A stretch of DNA of 46,280 nt from Gammaproteobacteria bacterium (GCA_018820925.1 JAHJNJ010000033.1:1-46280), one strand, 5' to 3'. Shown: positions 17,078 through 25,502, numbered from the stretch's first letter. Program-made: numbers and translations. The notes: a model not told the origin generated them from the sequence alone.

Positions 17078-18228
17078 AGACCCCACAGCAAAATCGATTT
17101 AGCCACCGAGGACACAGAGCACACAGAGAAAACCGCTGCCCCCTTTATTGCCGCCGCGTTCTCTGTGGCCTCTGTGTCCTCTGTGGCTTATGGTTTGGTT
17201 TGTCGCCTTTCTCGGCGTATGCCGAAGACATTCTCCACCTCTACAACTGGAACAACTACATCTCCGACACCACCATCTCGCGCTTCGAGGACGAATGCAA
17301 ATGCCGCGTGATACAGGACTACTACTCCGACAACGAGGAGATGCTGGCCAAGCTGGCAGCCGGTGCCACCGGTTACGACATCATCGTGCCGACCGGCAAC
17401 GCGGTGGAAGCGCTGGTCCGCCAGCATGCCTTGCGTCCGCTCGACAAAAGCCTGCTGCCCAACCTGAAGAACATCGATCCGGCTTATCTGAATACCTGGT
17501 TCGATCCCGGCAACAAATATTCGGTACCCTACGCCTACACCATCACGCTGATCGGTTACAACAGCGAGAAGCTGCGCGGCCTGGATCTGCCGCTCGACAG
17601 TTGGGCGGCGATCTTCGAGCCGCGCTACCTTGAAAAAGTGAAAGGCCGCGTCACCGTACTCGACAGCCAGCGCGAACTGCTGGCGGCGGCGCTGAAGTAT
17701 CTCGGCTATTCGGTCAACGATACCGACGAAGGACACTGGAGGCAGGCGCGCGACCTGATCATCCGCGCCAAACCGTATTGGGCCGCGTTCAATGCTTCCA
17801 GTTATATCAAGGAGCTCACCGTGGGCAACATCTGGCTGGTGCACGGCTATTCCAACGACATCTTCCAGGCCGACCAGGATGCACAGAAAGCCCGGCGCGG
17901 CTTTCGCATCCGCGCCAACCTGCCCAAGGAGGGTGCGGTACTGGCGCTGGATTCGATGGTGCTGCACAAATCCGGCCCGCGTCCCGATCTCGCGCATCGC
18001 TTCATCAGTTTCATGCTCGACGGGCGCAACTCCTCCGAACTCACCAACCTGATCGGTTCCGGCAATCCCAATCGTGCGGCACAGCCATACATCCTGCCGG
18101 AGATCGCCGACAACCCTTCGGTCTTCCCCAATCACGAACAGCAGGCGCGCCTGGAAATGCTGCGCGACCTCGACCGCAACCAGCGCCGCGTGTTGTCGCG
18201 CATCTGGACGGAAATAAAGCTGCGTTGA
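17074..18228 (+). CDS. potD: PotD-like periplasmic polyamine-binding protein with repeat-derived signal peptide
   Basis: The mature part, from about residue 51 (EDILHLYNWNNYISDTTISRF), is a typical PotD/PotF polyamine-binding protein and delivers substrate to PotBC in the periplasm. The start is fixed by the ATGA overlap with potC at 17074. Residues 10-38 are encoded by an 88-bp inverted repeat (17101-17188); the resulting stretch VLCGLCVLCGLWFGLSPFSA forms the hydrophobic core of the signal peptide, with likely cleavage after AYA. The n-region is unusually long and His/Arg rich. No alternative start lies closer to the hydrophobic core. Total 384 residues, slightly longer than usual because of this segment. 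Confidence 0.88.
   Translation: MKTPQQNRFSHRGHRAHRENRCPLYCRRVLCGLCVLCGLWFGLSPFSAYAEDILHLYNWNNYISDTTISRFEDECKCRVIQDYYSDNEEMLAKLAAGATGYDIIVPTGNAVEALVRQHALRPLDKSLLPNLKNIDPAYLNTWFDPGNKYSVPYAYTITLIGYNSEKLRGLDLPLDSWAAIFEPRYLEKVKGRVTVLDSQRELLAAALKYLGYSVNDTDEGHWRQARDLIIRAKPYWAAFNASSYIKELTVGNIWLVHGYSNDIFQADQDAQKARRGFRIRANLPKEGAVLALDSMVLHKSGPRPDLAHRFISFMLDGRNSSELTNLIGSGNPNRAAQPYILPEIADNPSVFPNHEQQARLEMLRDLDRNQRRVLSRIWTEIKLR
17101..17188. repeat. Inverted repeat inside the potD coding sequence
   Basis: The 30-bp left arm (17101-17130) and right arm (17159-17188) match at 27 of 30 positions as reverse complements; each is built from CACAGAG units (right arm CTCTGTGTCCTCTGTGGCT). This is a familiar dispersed intergenic repeat in proteobacteria, here in frame within the signal-peptide region of potD. 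Confidence 0.85.
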
Positions 18229-18263
18229 GTTTGAAAGTTTGTGGATGAGTGAAGTGAAAGGAT

Positions 18264-18364
18264 TGTCCGCAGATTACGCAGATTAAGTCAGTTGCGTGCA
18301 AATGCGGCATCAGGCAAGGAATGGGTGCGTGATTCAAACTGATCAGGGTTTAATCTGCGGACAA
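18264..18364. repeat. Inverted repeat TGTCCGCAGATTA...TAATCTGCGGACAA
   Basis: The left arm at 18264-18285 (TGTCCGCAGATTACGCAG followed by ATTA) and right arm at 18350-18364 (TTAATCTGCGGACAA) bracket about 65 bp after potD. This resembles another dispersed intergenic repeat. The 259-bp gap 18229-18487 otherwise holds only the upstream region of the dnaK paralogue; no clear sigma-32 promoter was found. Confidence 0.7.
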
Positions 18365-18487
18365 CGGTTTTTCAGAAAACAACTTGCCGGAAAACGATGA
18401 CTTATTTTCAGATGGCAGTAGAATGAATGCGTCGTGTCAGCGGCAGCATGCGCCGCTCCAAATGGAAATACATATAGTGAGGACATT

Positions 18488-20383
18488 ATGGCCATCATTG
18501 GTATTGATCTGGGCACTTCAAATTCTGCAGCCGCCGTCCTGCGCGGCGGGCGACCCGTCATCATTCCCAGCGCCGAAGGCATCAGCATAGGCGGCAAGGC
18601 CTTCCCCAGTTATGTTGCAGTCACCGCCGACGGCCAGGTGCTGGTGGGCGAACCGGCGCGGCGCCAGGCATCGGCCAATCCGGAGGGCACGGCCAGTGCG
18701 TTCAAACGCAAGATGGGCAAGCGCGAGAACTACCGCCTGCGCGACAAGGATTACTCTCCCGAGCAACTCTCCGCTTTCCTGCTGCAAAAAATCAAGCGCG
18801 ATGCCGAAGCCTTCCTCGGTGAACCGGTGGAAAAAGCCGTGGTCACCGTGCCGGCGTATTTCGACGATAACCAGCGCGCCGCGACCAAGGATGCGTGCCG
18901 TATTGCGGGTCTCGAAGTCGTGCGTCTCGTGAACGAACCCACTGCCGCTTCCTTGGCTTATGGCCTCGACCGCCTGGGACAGGAACTGCGCATCGTGGTG
19001 ATCGACCTCGGCGGCGGCACGCTGGACGTGACCATCATGGAATTCGGCAAGGGCGTGTTCGAGGTCAAGGCCACCAGCGGCGATACCCAGCTCGGCGGCA
19101 CCGACATGAACCAGCGCATTTATGAACATCTGGTCGAACGTTTCCAGATGTCCACAGGGGTGGACGTGCGCAACGACCCGAAAGCCGCCGCGCGCCTGAT
19201 CGAGGCGGCCGAGACCGCCAAGATCGAACTTTCCACCAGCGTGACTGCGCATATCAGCCTGCCCTATCTTGCCGCCGTCAACGGCGAACCGCGCCATCTC
19301 GAACTGGATTTGAATCGCACGGAACTGGAACGTCTGGTGCGCTCGGTGATCGATCGCTGCAAGGCTCCCGTGGAACAGGCGCTGCACGATGCGGGCATCA
19401 CCCCCAAGGAGGTGGATCGCGTGGTGTTCGTCGGCGGGCCGACGCGCATGCCGGTGGTGCGGGCCTTTTTTGAAGACATGTTCGGGCGCAAGGCCGAGAT
19501 GGGCGTGGACCCGATGGAGTGCGTGGCCGCAGGGGCCGCGATCCAGGCCGGCGTGCTGGCGGGCGAGGTGGGCGGGATCGTGCTGGTAGATGTGACACCG
19601 CTCACGCTGGGCGTCGAGACATTGGGCGGCATTGCCACGCCGCTCATCGCGCGCAACACGCCGGTGCCGGTCAAGCGCAGCGAGACCTTCACCACCGCAG
19701 CCGACATGCAGACCAGCGTCACCATTCACGTGTTCCAGGGCGAACGCCCGATGTCTGGCGACAACACCAGCCTCGGCGAATTCAATCTGAGCGGCCTGCC
19801 GCCCGCGCCGCGCGGCGTGCCCAAGGTCGAAGTGACATTCGACATCGATTCCAACGGCATCCTCAGCGTGACCGCCAAGGACACCGCCAGCGGCAAGACA
19901 CAGTCCATCAGCATCACGGGCTCCACGCGTCTTTCGGAGGACGACAAGAAGCGCATGGTGGACGATGCCACCAAGTACGCCGATGCCGACAAGAAGCGCC
20001 GCGCAGACGCGGAGAAGCTCAATGCCGCCGATGCCGGCTGCTACGAGGCCGAGAAAATGCTGGCCAATTTTTCCGACAAGCTCACCGACGAATTAAAGAA
20101 ACGCATCGAGACCGCTTTGCGCGAAACCAAGGAAGCGCTGCTCAAGAAGGATGCGCCTCTTGCTACAGAAAAAGCAGACGCGTTGCGCAAGGTGCTGCAG
20201 GAAGCCGGGGCAGTGTTGTATGCACAATCAGACCAGGCACCGAAGAGCGGGCCCTATACTGAAACGCGCTGGCAGGGACCGGAGCCGGCGCCCAACGTGG
20301 GCGCACCGTCGGGCGAAGCGCGCCCGAGCGGATCGGGGCCGCGCGGCAAGGTGGTGGATGCCGAGTACAAGGAGAACAAGTAA
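18488..20383 (+). CDS. dnaK: Second DnaK/Hsp70 chaperone
   Basis: The 631-residue protein has the Hsp70 phosphate-binding motifs GIDLGTSNSAAAV, IDLGGGTLDVTIME and VFVGGPTRMPVV, then a substrate-binding domain with VDVTPLTLGVETLGG and a lid that ends in DAEYKENK. It is an ATP-driven foldase in the cytoplasm. SNSAAAV replaces the TNS(C/V) of housekeeping DnaK and grpE/hrcA are absent, which points to a paralogue rather than the main chaperone. The start at 18488 (MAIIGIDLG) replaces a longer frame from 18434. Its neighbours are a Lon-like protease and a DnaJ, forming a small folding/degradation cluster. Confidence 0.93.
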   Translation: MAIIGIDLGTSNSAAAVLRGGRPVIIPSAEGISIGGKAFPSYVAVTADGQVLVGEPARRQASANPEGTASAFKRKMGKRENYRLRDKDYSPEQLSAFLLQKIKRDAEAFLGEPVEKAVVTVPAYFDDNQRAATKDACRIAGLEVVRLVNEPTAASLAYGLDRLGQELRIVVIDLGGGTLDVTIMEFGKGVFEVKATSGDTQLGGTDMNQRIYEHLVERFQMSTGVDVRNDPKAAARLIEAAETAKIELSTSVTAHISLPYLAAVNGEPRHLELDLNRTELERLVRSVIDRCKAPVEQALHDAGITPKEVDRVVFVGGPTRMPVVRAFFEDMFGRKAEMGVDPMECVAAGAAIQAGVLAGEVGGIVLVDVTPLTLGVETLGGIATPLIARNTPVPVKRSETFTTAADMQTSVTIHVFQGERPMSGDNTSLGEFNLSGLPPAPRGVPKVEVTFDIDSNGILSVTAKDTASGKTQSISITGSTRLSEDDKKRMVDDATKYADADKKRRADAEKLNAADAGCYEAEKMLANFSDKLTDELKKRIETALRETKEALLKKDAPLATEKADALRKVLQEAGAVLYAQSDQAPKSGPYTETRWQGPEPAPNVGAPSGEARPSGSGPRGKVVDAEYKENK

Positions 20384-20431
20384 TGAACCCAACATTGTTC
20401 GCAGAACCTGTTCCTTCCCCTTTGCAGCAGC

Positions 20432-20510
20432 GTAGGGTGGGCACGTTTCTTGTGCCCACGCGGTTAGCGGAGAACATCCCGCGTGGGCACAAAAAACGTG
20501 CCCACCCTAC
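20432..20510. repeat. Dispersed palindrome, GTAGGGTGGGCAC type, copy 2
   Basis: Arms GTAGGGTGGGCACGTTT and its complement ending GTGCCCACCCTAC flank internal GTGCCCACGCGG / GCGTGGGCAC arms. It lies between the dnaK paralogue and the Lon-like gene and could fold in the mRNA between them. Confidence 0.9.
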
Positions 20511-20586
20511 GCTGACAGCGTCATCCAGAAATGAAAGTGCAAAGCAGTTGATAACAACCTGAAACAAGAACTTGGGGACAACAGCC

Positions 20587-23022
20587 ATGCAAAGCAAGAC
20601 CATCCATCCTCTCCCACTGCCACCGCAACAACTTTACCAAGCCTGCGACCACGCGCAATTCAACTTCCAGACCACCGCCGACCTGGAGGATATGACCGAG
20701 ATTATCGGCCAGATGCGTGCCATGGATGCGATCCGTTTCGGCACCGGCATCCATCATGACGGCTACAACCTGTTTGTGCTGGGTCCCTCGGGCATCGGCA
20801 AGAACAGCATGGTGCGGCGCTTCCTTGAGCAGAAGGCTAGCGGCGAGCACAAACAGGACGACTGGTGCTACATCAACAACTTCGAGCATCCGCACAAACC
20901 CCAGGCGCTCAGGCTGCCCTCCGGCAGGGGGGAAGAGTTGCGCCAGCGCATGGAGAAACTGGTGGATTATTTGCGCAGCGCGATTCCCGCGTTGTTCGAG
21001 GGCGACGAATACCGCGCCAAGGCGGGTGCGATCCAGGAAGAGTTCAGGACGCGGCAAGAGAAGGTGTTCAATGACCTGGGCGAGGATGCCGGGAAACAGC
21101 AAATCGCTTTTCTGCGTACCCCCGAAGGTTTCGCTTTTGCACCGCTGCGCGAAGGCGAGGTGATTCCTCCCGACGAGTACGAGAAGCTGCCCGAGGAGGA
21201 GCGGCAGCGGGTGGAGACGGCAATCACCGCGCTGCAGGAGAGGCTGGAAAAGATTCTGCGGCAGATACCGCAGTGGCGCAAAGAACACCACGAACGGATC
21301 GAGAAGCTGGATCGAGAAACCACGCTGTCGGCCGTCGAGCACCTGGTAAGCGAGATCAAGGAGTCCTATACCGACCTGCCCGAGGTGTTGAAATACCTCG
21401 ACTTGGTGCAGCAGGACATGGTCGACAACGCGGATGATTTCCGCAAACAGGAAGAGACCTCCAATGTCGGCGGCATGACCATGGTTGTCCATCGCAGCTT
21501 CCACCAATACAAGGTGAACGTGCTGGTGGGCAATGGCAAGCAGGCGGGTTCGCCCATCGTCAGCGAAGACAGCCCGACCTACAGCAACCTGGTCGGACGG
21601 GTCGAGCATATCTCCCAGTTTGGCGCGCTGGTCACGGATTTCACCCTGATCAAATCGGGCGCGCTGCACCGCGCCAACGGCGGCTACCTGCTGCTGGATA
21701 TCCGCAAAGTGTTGACGCAGCCGTTCGCCTGGGAAGGATTGAAACGCGCGTTGCAGTCGCGAGAGATTCGCATCGAATCGCTGGGCCAGATGTACAGCCT
21801 GGTCAGCACCGTGTCGCTGGAGCCGCAACCCATCCCGCTGGAGACCAAGGTGATCCTGTTCGGCGACCGCATTTTCTATTACCTGCTGCAGGAATACGAT
21901 CCGGAGTTCGCCGAGCTGTTCAAGGTGGCGGCGGATTTCGAGGAGCGCGTCGAGCGTAATCCGGACACGCATTTGCTGTATGCGCGCCTGGTCGCCACGC
22001 TGACACGCAAGGAAAAATTGCTGCCGTTCGACCGCAGCGGCGTGGCCAGGGTCATCGAGCACAGCGCGCGCATGGTCGAGGATGCGGAGCGGCTGTCCAC
22101 GCACATGCGCAGCATCGTGGATCTGCTGCGCGAGGCCGACTTCTGTTCGCGCGAGGCCGGGCATGGCGTGGTGGACGCCGGCGACGTGCAATGCGCAATC
22201 GATGCACAGATACACCGCCAGTCCAGGTTGAAAGAACGGCTGTACGAAGCGATCCTGCGCGACACGCTGGTGATCGCCACGCAGGGCGCAGTGACGGGCC
22301 AGATCAACGGGCTCTCCGTGCTTTCCCTGGGCGATTTTGCTTTCGGCCAGCCGAGCCGCATCACCGCGACCACGCGGCTCGGCGACGGCGAGATGGTCAA
22401 CATCGAGCGTGAAGTGAAACTCTCCGGCGCCATTCATTCCAAGGGCGTATTGATCCTGTCCTCATTCCTCGCCGCGCGATTTGCGAAGAACCAGCCGCTG
22501 TCGCTATCCGCCAGCCTGGTGTTCGAACAGTCCTACGGCATGGTCGACGGCGACAGCGCTTCGCTCGCGGAATTGTGCGTGCTGCTGTCCAACCTGGCGG
22601 ACGCGCCGATCAAACAATCGCTGGCGATCACCGGCTCGGTGAACCAGCATGGTCAGGCGCAGGCCATCGGCGGCGTCAACGAAAAGATCGAGGGCTTCTT
22701 CGACATCTGTGCGGCGCGCGAATTGAGCGGCGAGCAGGGGGTATTGATTCCCGTTGCCAATATCAAACACCTGATGCTGCGCCATGATGTGGTGGCCGCC
22801 GTCGAGGCCGGGAAATTCAACATCTACGCGGTGGAGGATGTAGATCAGGCCATCTCGCTGCTGACCGGTTTGCCGGCCGGGGAAGCCGATGCCAAAGGGG
22901 TTTATCCGGCAGGCAGCGTCAACCGCAAGGTGGCGGCGCGGCTCGCCGAGCTGACCGAGATACGGAAATCGTTTGCGAAGCAGGTGCAGAAGAAAATCGG
23001 CGCGAAGAAGAAAGCGGATTGA
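20587..23022 (+). CDS. Lon-like ATP-dependent protease (YcbZ/LonB-type AAA+ S16 peptidase)
   Basis: The 811-residue protein has a Walker A GPSGIGKNS at residues 66-74, a long charged, probably coiled-coil insertion (about 130-280), and a C-terminal S16 protease domain with GDSASLAEL (catalytic S657) and GGVNEKIEG (catalytic K700). The Ser-Lys distance of 43 residues equals that of E. coli Lon. It lacks the N-terminal Lon substrate domain, which fits the YcbZ-like class, but is longer than E. coli YcbZ (586). The ATG at 20587 follows GGGGA; an in-frame TTG upstream is rejected. It lies between dnaK and dnaJ paralogues and probably degrades what they cannot refold. Confidence 0.88.
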   Translation: MQSKTIHPLPLPPQQLYQACDHAQFNFQTTADLEDMTEIIGQMRAMDAIRFGTGIHHDGYNLFVLGPSGIGKNSMVRRFLEQKASGEHKQDDWCYINNFEHPHKPQALRLPSGRGEELRQRMEKLVDYLRSAIPALFEGDEYRAKAGAIQEEFRTRQEKVFNDLGEDAGKQQIAFLRTPEGFAFAPLREGEVIPPDEYEKLPEEERQRVETAITALQERLEKILRQIPQWRKEHHERIEKLDRETTLSAVEHLVSEIKESYTDLPEVLKYLDLVQQDMVDNADDFRKQEETSNVGGMTMVVHRSFHQYKVNVLVGNGKQAGSPIVSEDSPTYSNLVGRVEHISQFGALVTDFTLIKSGALHRANGGYLLLDIRKVLTQPFAWEGLKRALQSREIRIESLGQMYSLVSTVSLEPQPIPLETKVILFGDRIFYYLLQEYDPEFAELFKVAADFEERVERNPDTHLLYARLVATLTRKEKLLPFDRSGVARVIEHSARMVEDAERLSTHMRSIVDLLREADFCSREAGHGVVDAGDVQCAIDAQIHRQSRLKERLYEAILRDTLVIATQGAVTGQINGLSVLSLGDFAFGQPSRITATTRLGDGEMVNIEREVKLSGAIHSKGVLILSSFLAARFAKNQPLSLSASLVFEQSYGMVDGDSASLAELCVLLSNLADAPIKQSLAITGSVNQHGQAQAIGGVNEKIEGFFDICAARELSGEQGVLIPVANIKHLMLRHDVVAAVEAGKFNIYAVEDVDQAISLLTGLPAGEADAKGVYPAGSVNRKVAARLAELTEIRKSFAKQVQKKIGAKKKAD

Positions 23023-23053
23023 TCCGGCATTTTTTCAGTTCAGGAAGTTAGAA

Positions 23054-23164
23054 CCCTCTCCCGCAAGCGGGAGAGGGCAGGGTGAGGGGCGGCAGGCACA
23101 CGCATAGTTGTGTTTTGGATCAACGTCCCTCACCCCAACCCCTCTCCCGCTAGCGGGCGAGGGG
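23054..23164. repeat. Palindromic repeat pair upstream of dnaJ
   Basis: CCCTCTCCCGCAAGCGGGAG plus AGGG, and CCCCTCTCCCGCTAGCGGGC plus GAGGGG, are two hairpins in opposite orientation joined by GGGTGAGGGG / CCCTCACCCC arms. It is the same family as 832-934. The second hairpin ends 25 bp before the probable dnaJ start, so it may affect translation or transcript ends there. Confidence 0.78.
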
Positions 23165-23175
23165 CATTAATCATC

Positions 23176-23182
23176 AAGGTGA
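23176..23182 (+). promoter_or_regulatory. Ribosome-binding site that decides the dnaJ start
   Basis: AAGGTGA lies six bases upstream of ATT at 23189, an optimal spacing. It overlaps the in-frame TGA stop (23180-23182), so no start further upstream is possible in this frame. Confidence 0.7.
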
Positions 23183-23188
23183 ACGATC

Positions 23189-24322
23189 ATTACTACCCAA
23201 CGCGATTACTACGAAGTGCTCGGCGTCGCCAAGGATGCCGACCAGAAGGCGATCAAGGATGCGTTCCGCACCCTTGCGATGAAATATCATCCGGACCGCA
23301 ACAAGGAGCCGGGAGCCGAAGAACACTTCAAGGAAATCGCCGAAGCCTACGCCATCCTGTCCGATCCGAAGAAACGGTCGGAATACGACGCGCGCGGCTT
23401 CGCCGGGGTGGAGGGCTTCAGCCAGGAAGATCTGTTCGGCGGCATCAACTTCGACGACATCTTCGGCGGGCTCAATTTCGATTTCGGCGGCGGTGGCTTG
23501 TTCGACAGTTTTTTTCATCGTCGCGGCCGTCATGCAGGACCCGCACGCGGCGCGAACATCGAGGTGGAGCTGGACATCCCGCTGGAGCGGGTGGCGAGCG
23601 GCGGCGAAGAGAAAGTGCACCTGGGCCGTCCCGCGCCATGCCATGCCTGTCACGGCACCGGCAGCGAGGGTGGCGTGGCGCCGAAGATATGCGCGACCTG
23701 CCAAGGCAGCGGGCGCATCACGCACAGCAGCCGCCAGGAAAAGAACCATGTCCTGATCCAGCAGATCAGCACCTGTCCGGCCTGCCACGGGCGCGGCAGC
23801 ATCATCGAACATCCGTGCAGCGTCTGCCACGGCAGCGGCAACGAGGATCGGGAAGAAACGCTGACGGTGAAAATTCCGCAGGGTGTGGAAGAGGGCATGG
23901 CGCTGCGCATTCCCGGCAAGGGCATGCCAAGCCCGGAAGCCGGTGGCGCGAGCGGCGACCTGTTCGTGGTGGTGCGCGCAAAACCGGATCCGCGTTTTCA
24001 GCGGGCAGGCGCCGACCTGTTGCGGCAGGAGACCATCGCGCTGACCGATGCGGTACTCGGTACCAAGCTGGATGTGCCGACGCTGGACGGTTCGGCCAGC
24101 GTGACCATTCCGCCCGGCATCCAGCCGGGTGCGATATTGCGCGTCAAAGGCAAAGGCTTGCCGGAATTCGGCAGCGCTCGTCACGGCGAACTCTACCTGC
24201 GCATCGAGGTGAAGATTCCGGAACGCCTCTCGCACGACGAGCGCGAATTGTATGAACGGTTGCGGGCGCTTGGCGACAAGACACCGGCAACTTCCGCAGG
24301 TCATTGGTGGCAAAAGGAGTGA
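23189..24322 (+). CDS. dnaJ: DnaJ-type Hsp40 co-chaperone, apparent ATT start
   Basis: The protein is a full type I J-protein: J domain with HPD at 34-36, Gly/Phe-rich region, four CxxCxGxG zinc repeats from about residue 151 (CHACHGTG, CATCQGSG, CPACHGRG, CSVCHGSG) and a C-terminal client-binding domain; 377 residues. It would stimulate the neighbouring DnaK. No ATG, GTG or TTG lies between the in-frame stop at 23180 and the conserved start of the J domain. Translation from ATT gives (M)TTQRDYYEVLGV, exactly where homologues start. The first GTG (23216) would delete RDYYE of helix I. An ATC at 23186 is the other candidate. Confidence 0.9.
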   Translation: MTTQRDYYEVLGVAKDADQKAIKDAFRTLAMKYHPDRNKEPGAEEHFKEIAEAYAILSDPKKRSEYDARGFAGVEGFSQEDLFGGINFDDIFGGLNFDFGGGGLFDSFFHRRGRHAGPARGANIEVELDIPLERVASGGEEKVHLGRPAPCHACHGTGSEGGVAPKICATCQGSGRITHSSRQEKNHVLIQQISTCPACHGRGSIIEHPCSVCHGSGNEDREETLTVKIPQGVEEGMALRIPGKGMPSPEAGGASGDLFVVVRAKPDPRFQRAGADLLRQETIALTDAVLGTKLDVPTLDGSASVTIPPGIQPGAILRVKGKGLPEFGSARHGELYLRIEVKIPERLSHDERELYERLRALGDKTPATSAGHWWQKE

Positions 24323-24326
24323 AATC

Positions 24327-24488
24327 ATGTTGAGAAAAACGCATATCCGCCGTCCCATAGCTGTCGTGCTGATGATCCTTGGCGCGGCAATGATCTTCCT
24401 GGCGCTGCAAACCTGGGTTGGCGCTTTGGTGTTCGCGCTGGGCCTGTTCATCGAAGCGGCCGGCATTGCCTTCAGTCGCAAGGAATGA
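24327..24488 (+). CDS. Small two-helix membrane protein
   Basis: The 53-residue protein MLRKTHIRRPIAVVLMILGA... has a basic N-terminus and two hydrophobic segments joined by a short turn (LQTWVG), so it is probably an inner-membrane hairpin. AAAGGAG lies upstream of the ATG at 24327, 4 bp after the dnaJ stop, so it is translated from the same message. I do not recognise a function; conserved small membrane proteins of this kind often accompany chaperone clusters. Confidence 0.7.
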   Translation: MLRKTHIRRPIAVVLMILGAAMIFLALQTWVGALVFALGLFIEAAGIAFSRKE

Positions 24489-24530
24489 TGCGCGCAGTTT
24501 TTTCATAAGCACAAGGCATTCAGGATAAAC

Positions 24531-25232
24531 ATGGTTTTTTCAAAGCCGCATGGCACGCAAACAGAAAGCGAGGACAGGTACGCTCGTGCCCGATTGAAGA
24601 TGGTCGAAGAAATCCGCGAGACGGCGCGCGAAGCGAGTGACTATGTCTCAACGCCGCTTTCTGAAAAAGTACTTGCCGTCATGTCCCGTGTGCCGCGCCA
24701 CCGCTTCGTGCCGGAGGGCGAGTTGTATGGCGCCTATTACAACAATCCCTTGCCCATCGGGCATGGGCAGACGATTTCGCAGCCATATATCGTGGCGCTG
24801 ATGACGGACCTGCTGGCACTGGACAAGCAACAAACAGTGCTGGAGGTGGGCACCGGTTCGGGTTATCAGGCGGCAGTGCTGTCCGAACTGGCGGGCAAGG
24901 TATACAGCATGGAAATCGTGGCACCGCTTGCCACGGCGGCGGCAAAAGTGCTGGATGAACTGGGTTATGCCAATGTGGAAGTGAAGGCCGGCGACGGTTC
25001 GCTGGGCTGGCCCGAACATGCGCCCTACGATGGCATCATCGTCACCGCAGCCGCAGAACAAATTCCGCAACCGCTGCTGGATCAGCTCAAACCCGGCGGG
25101 CGCCTGGTGATCCCGGTGGGTGGACGCTTCGACGTCCAGTATTTGCTGCTGATCACCAGGGATAGCGACGGCGTATTCCACCGCAAAACCATTGAGCCCG
25201 TGCGCTTTGTGCCGCTTACCGGAGAGGGTTAG
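24531..25232 (+). CDS. pcm: Protein-L-isoaspartate O-methyltransferase, cytoplasmic form
   Basis: PCMT methylates isoaspartyl residues in aged proteins so they can revert to aspartate. The 233-residue protein has [34 protein letters not shown] and SAM motif [15 protein letters not shown]. It has no signal peptide, only an extra charged N-terminal helix of about 35 residues, so it acts in the cytoplasm. It lies 42 bp after the small membrane protein and belongs to the protein-repair cluster. A paralogue with a signal peptide follows at 25637. Confidence 0.93.
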   Translation: MVFSKPHGTQTESEDRYARARLKMVEEIRETAREASDYVSTPLSEKVLAVMSRVPRHRFVPEGELYGAYYNNPLPIGHGQTISQPYIVALMTDLLALDKQQTVLEVGTGSGYQAAVLSELAGKVYSMEIVAPLATAAAKVLDELGYANVEVKAGDGSLGWPEHAPYDGIIVTAAAEQIPQPLLDQLKPGGRLVIPVGGRFDVQYLLLITRDSDGVFHRKTIEPVRFVPLTGEG

Positions 25233-25242
25233 CAGGCTGTCC

Positions 25243-25281
25243 GGGAAATGTCGTCCCGCCCTGCGCAAACGAATCACTTAA
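25243..25281 (+). repeat. Direct repeat, copy A left part (interrupted by MITE)
   Basis: GGGAAATGTCGTCCCGCCCTG and the following 18 bases match 25576-25614 with one internal difference. The copy continues after the inserted element at 25439-25480. Together they duplicate the 5' region of the second isoaspartyl methyltransferase gene. Confidence 0.85.
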
Positions 25282-25438
25282 GGAATCTCTGATTAAGTCC
25301 TCCGTTCGTGGTGAGCCTGTCGAACCATGAACGGAGGCAGTCAGCAAATCAGCGGCTTGCAATGTTCACCCTTCGACAAGGCCTTTAGTCCTGAGCGTAG
25401 TCGAAGGGTCAGGGCGAACGGACTTAATCAGAGCTTCC
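25282..25438. mobile_element. 157-bp MITE with IS5-type ends and TTAA target duplication
   Basis: Ends GGAATCTCTGATTAAGTCC and GGACTTAATCAGAGCTTCC are inverted repeats with one mismatch in 19. TTAA flanks both sides (25278-25281 and 25439-25442), fitting the YTAR target preference of IS5-group elements. The interior holds further inverted segments (CCGTTCGTGGTGAGCCTGTC; TCGAAGGGTCAGGGCGAACGG in part) and no coding capacity, so it must have moved with a transposase supplied in trans. Confidence 0.85.
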
Positions 25439-25502
25439 TTAAGGAAGTTGCCGGGAGCAAATCATGAAATGCCATTTATTGATCCGGCCAAAAGAAGTTT
25501 GA
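25439..25502 (+). pseudogene. Duplicated start region of the exported isoaspartyl methyltransferase
   Basis: After the MITE the sequence GGAAGTTGCCGGGAGCAAAT and ATGAAATGCCATT repeat the ribosome-binding site and first codons of the real gene at 25637. Here the frame reads [12 protein letters not shown] and stops at 25502. It appears to be the remnant of an extra gene copy or a partial tandem duplication. Confidence 0.75.

Noticed and set aside
18374-18487. Sigma-32 heat-shock promoter before the dnaK paralogue
   Set aside because: A CTTG-like element is present but no suitable -10 follows at the right distance.
20521-22437. 638-codon open frame opposite the Lon-like gene
   Set aside because: The S16 protease and Walker motifs on the plus strand settle the coding strand.
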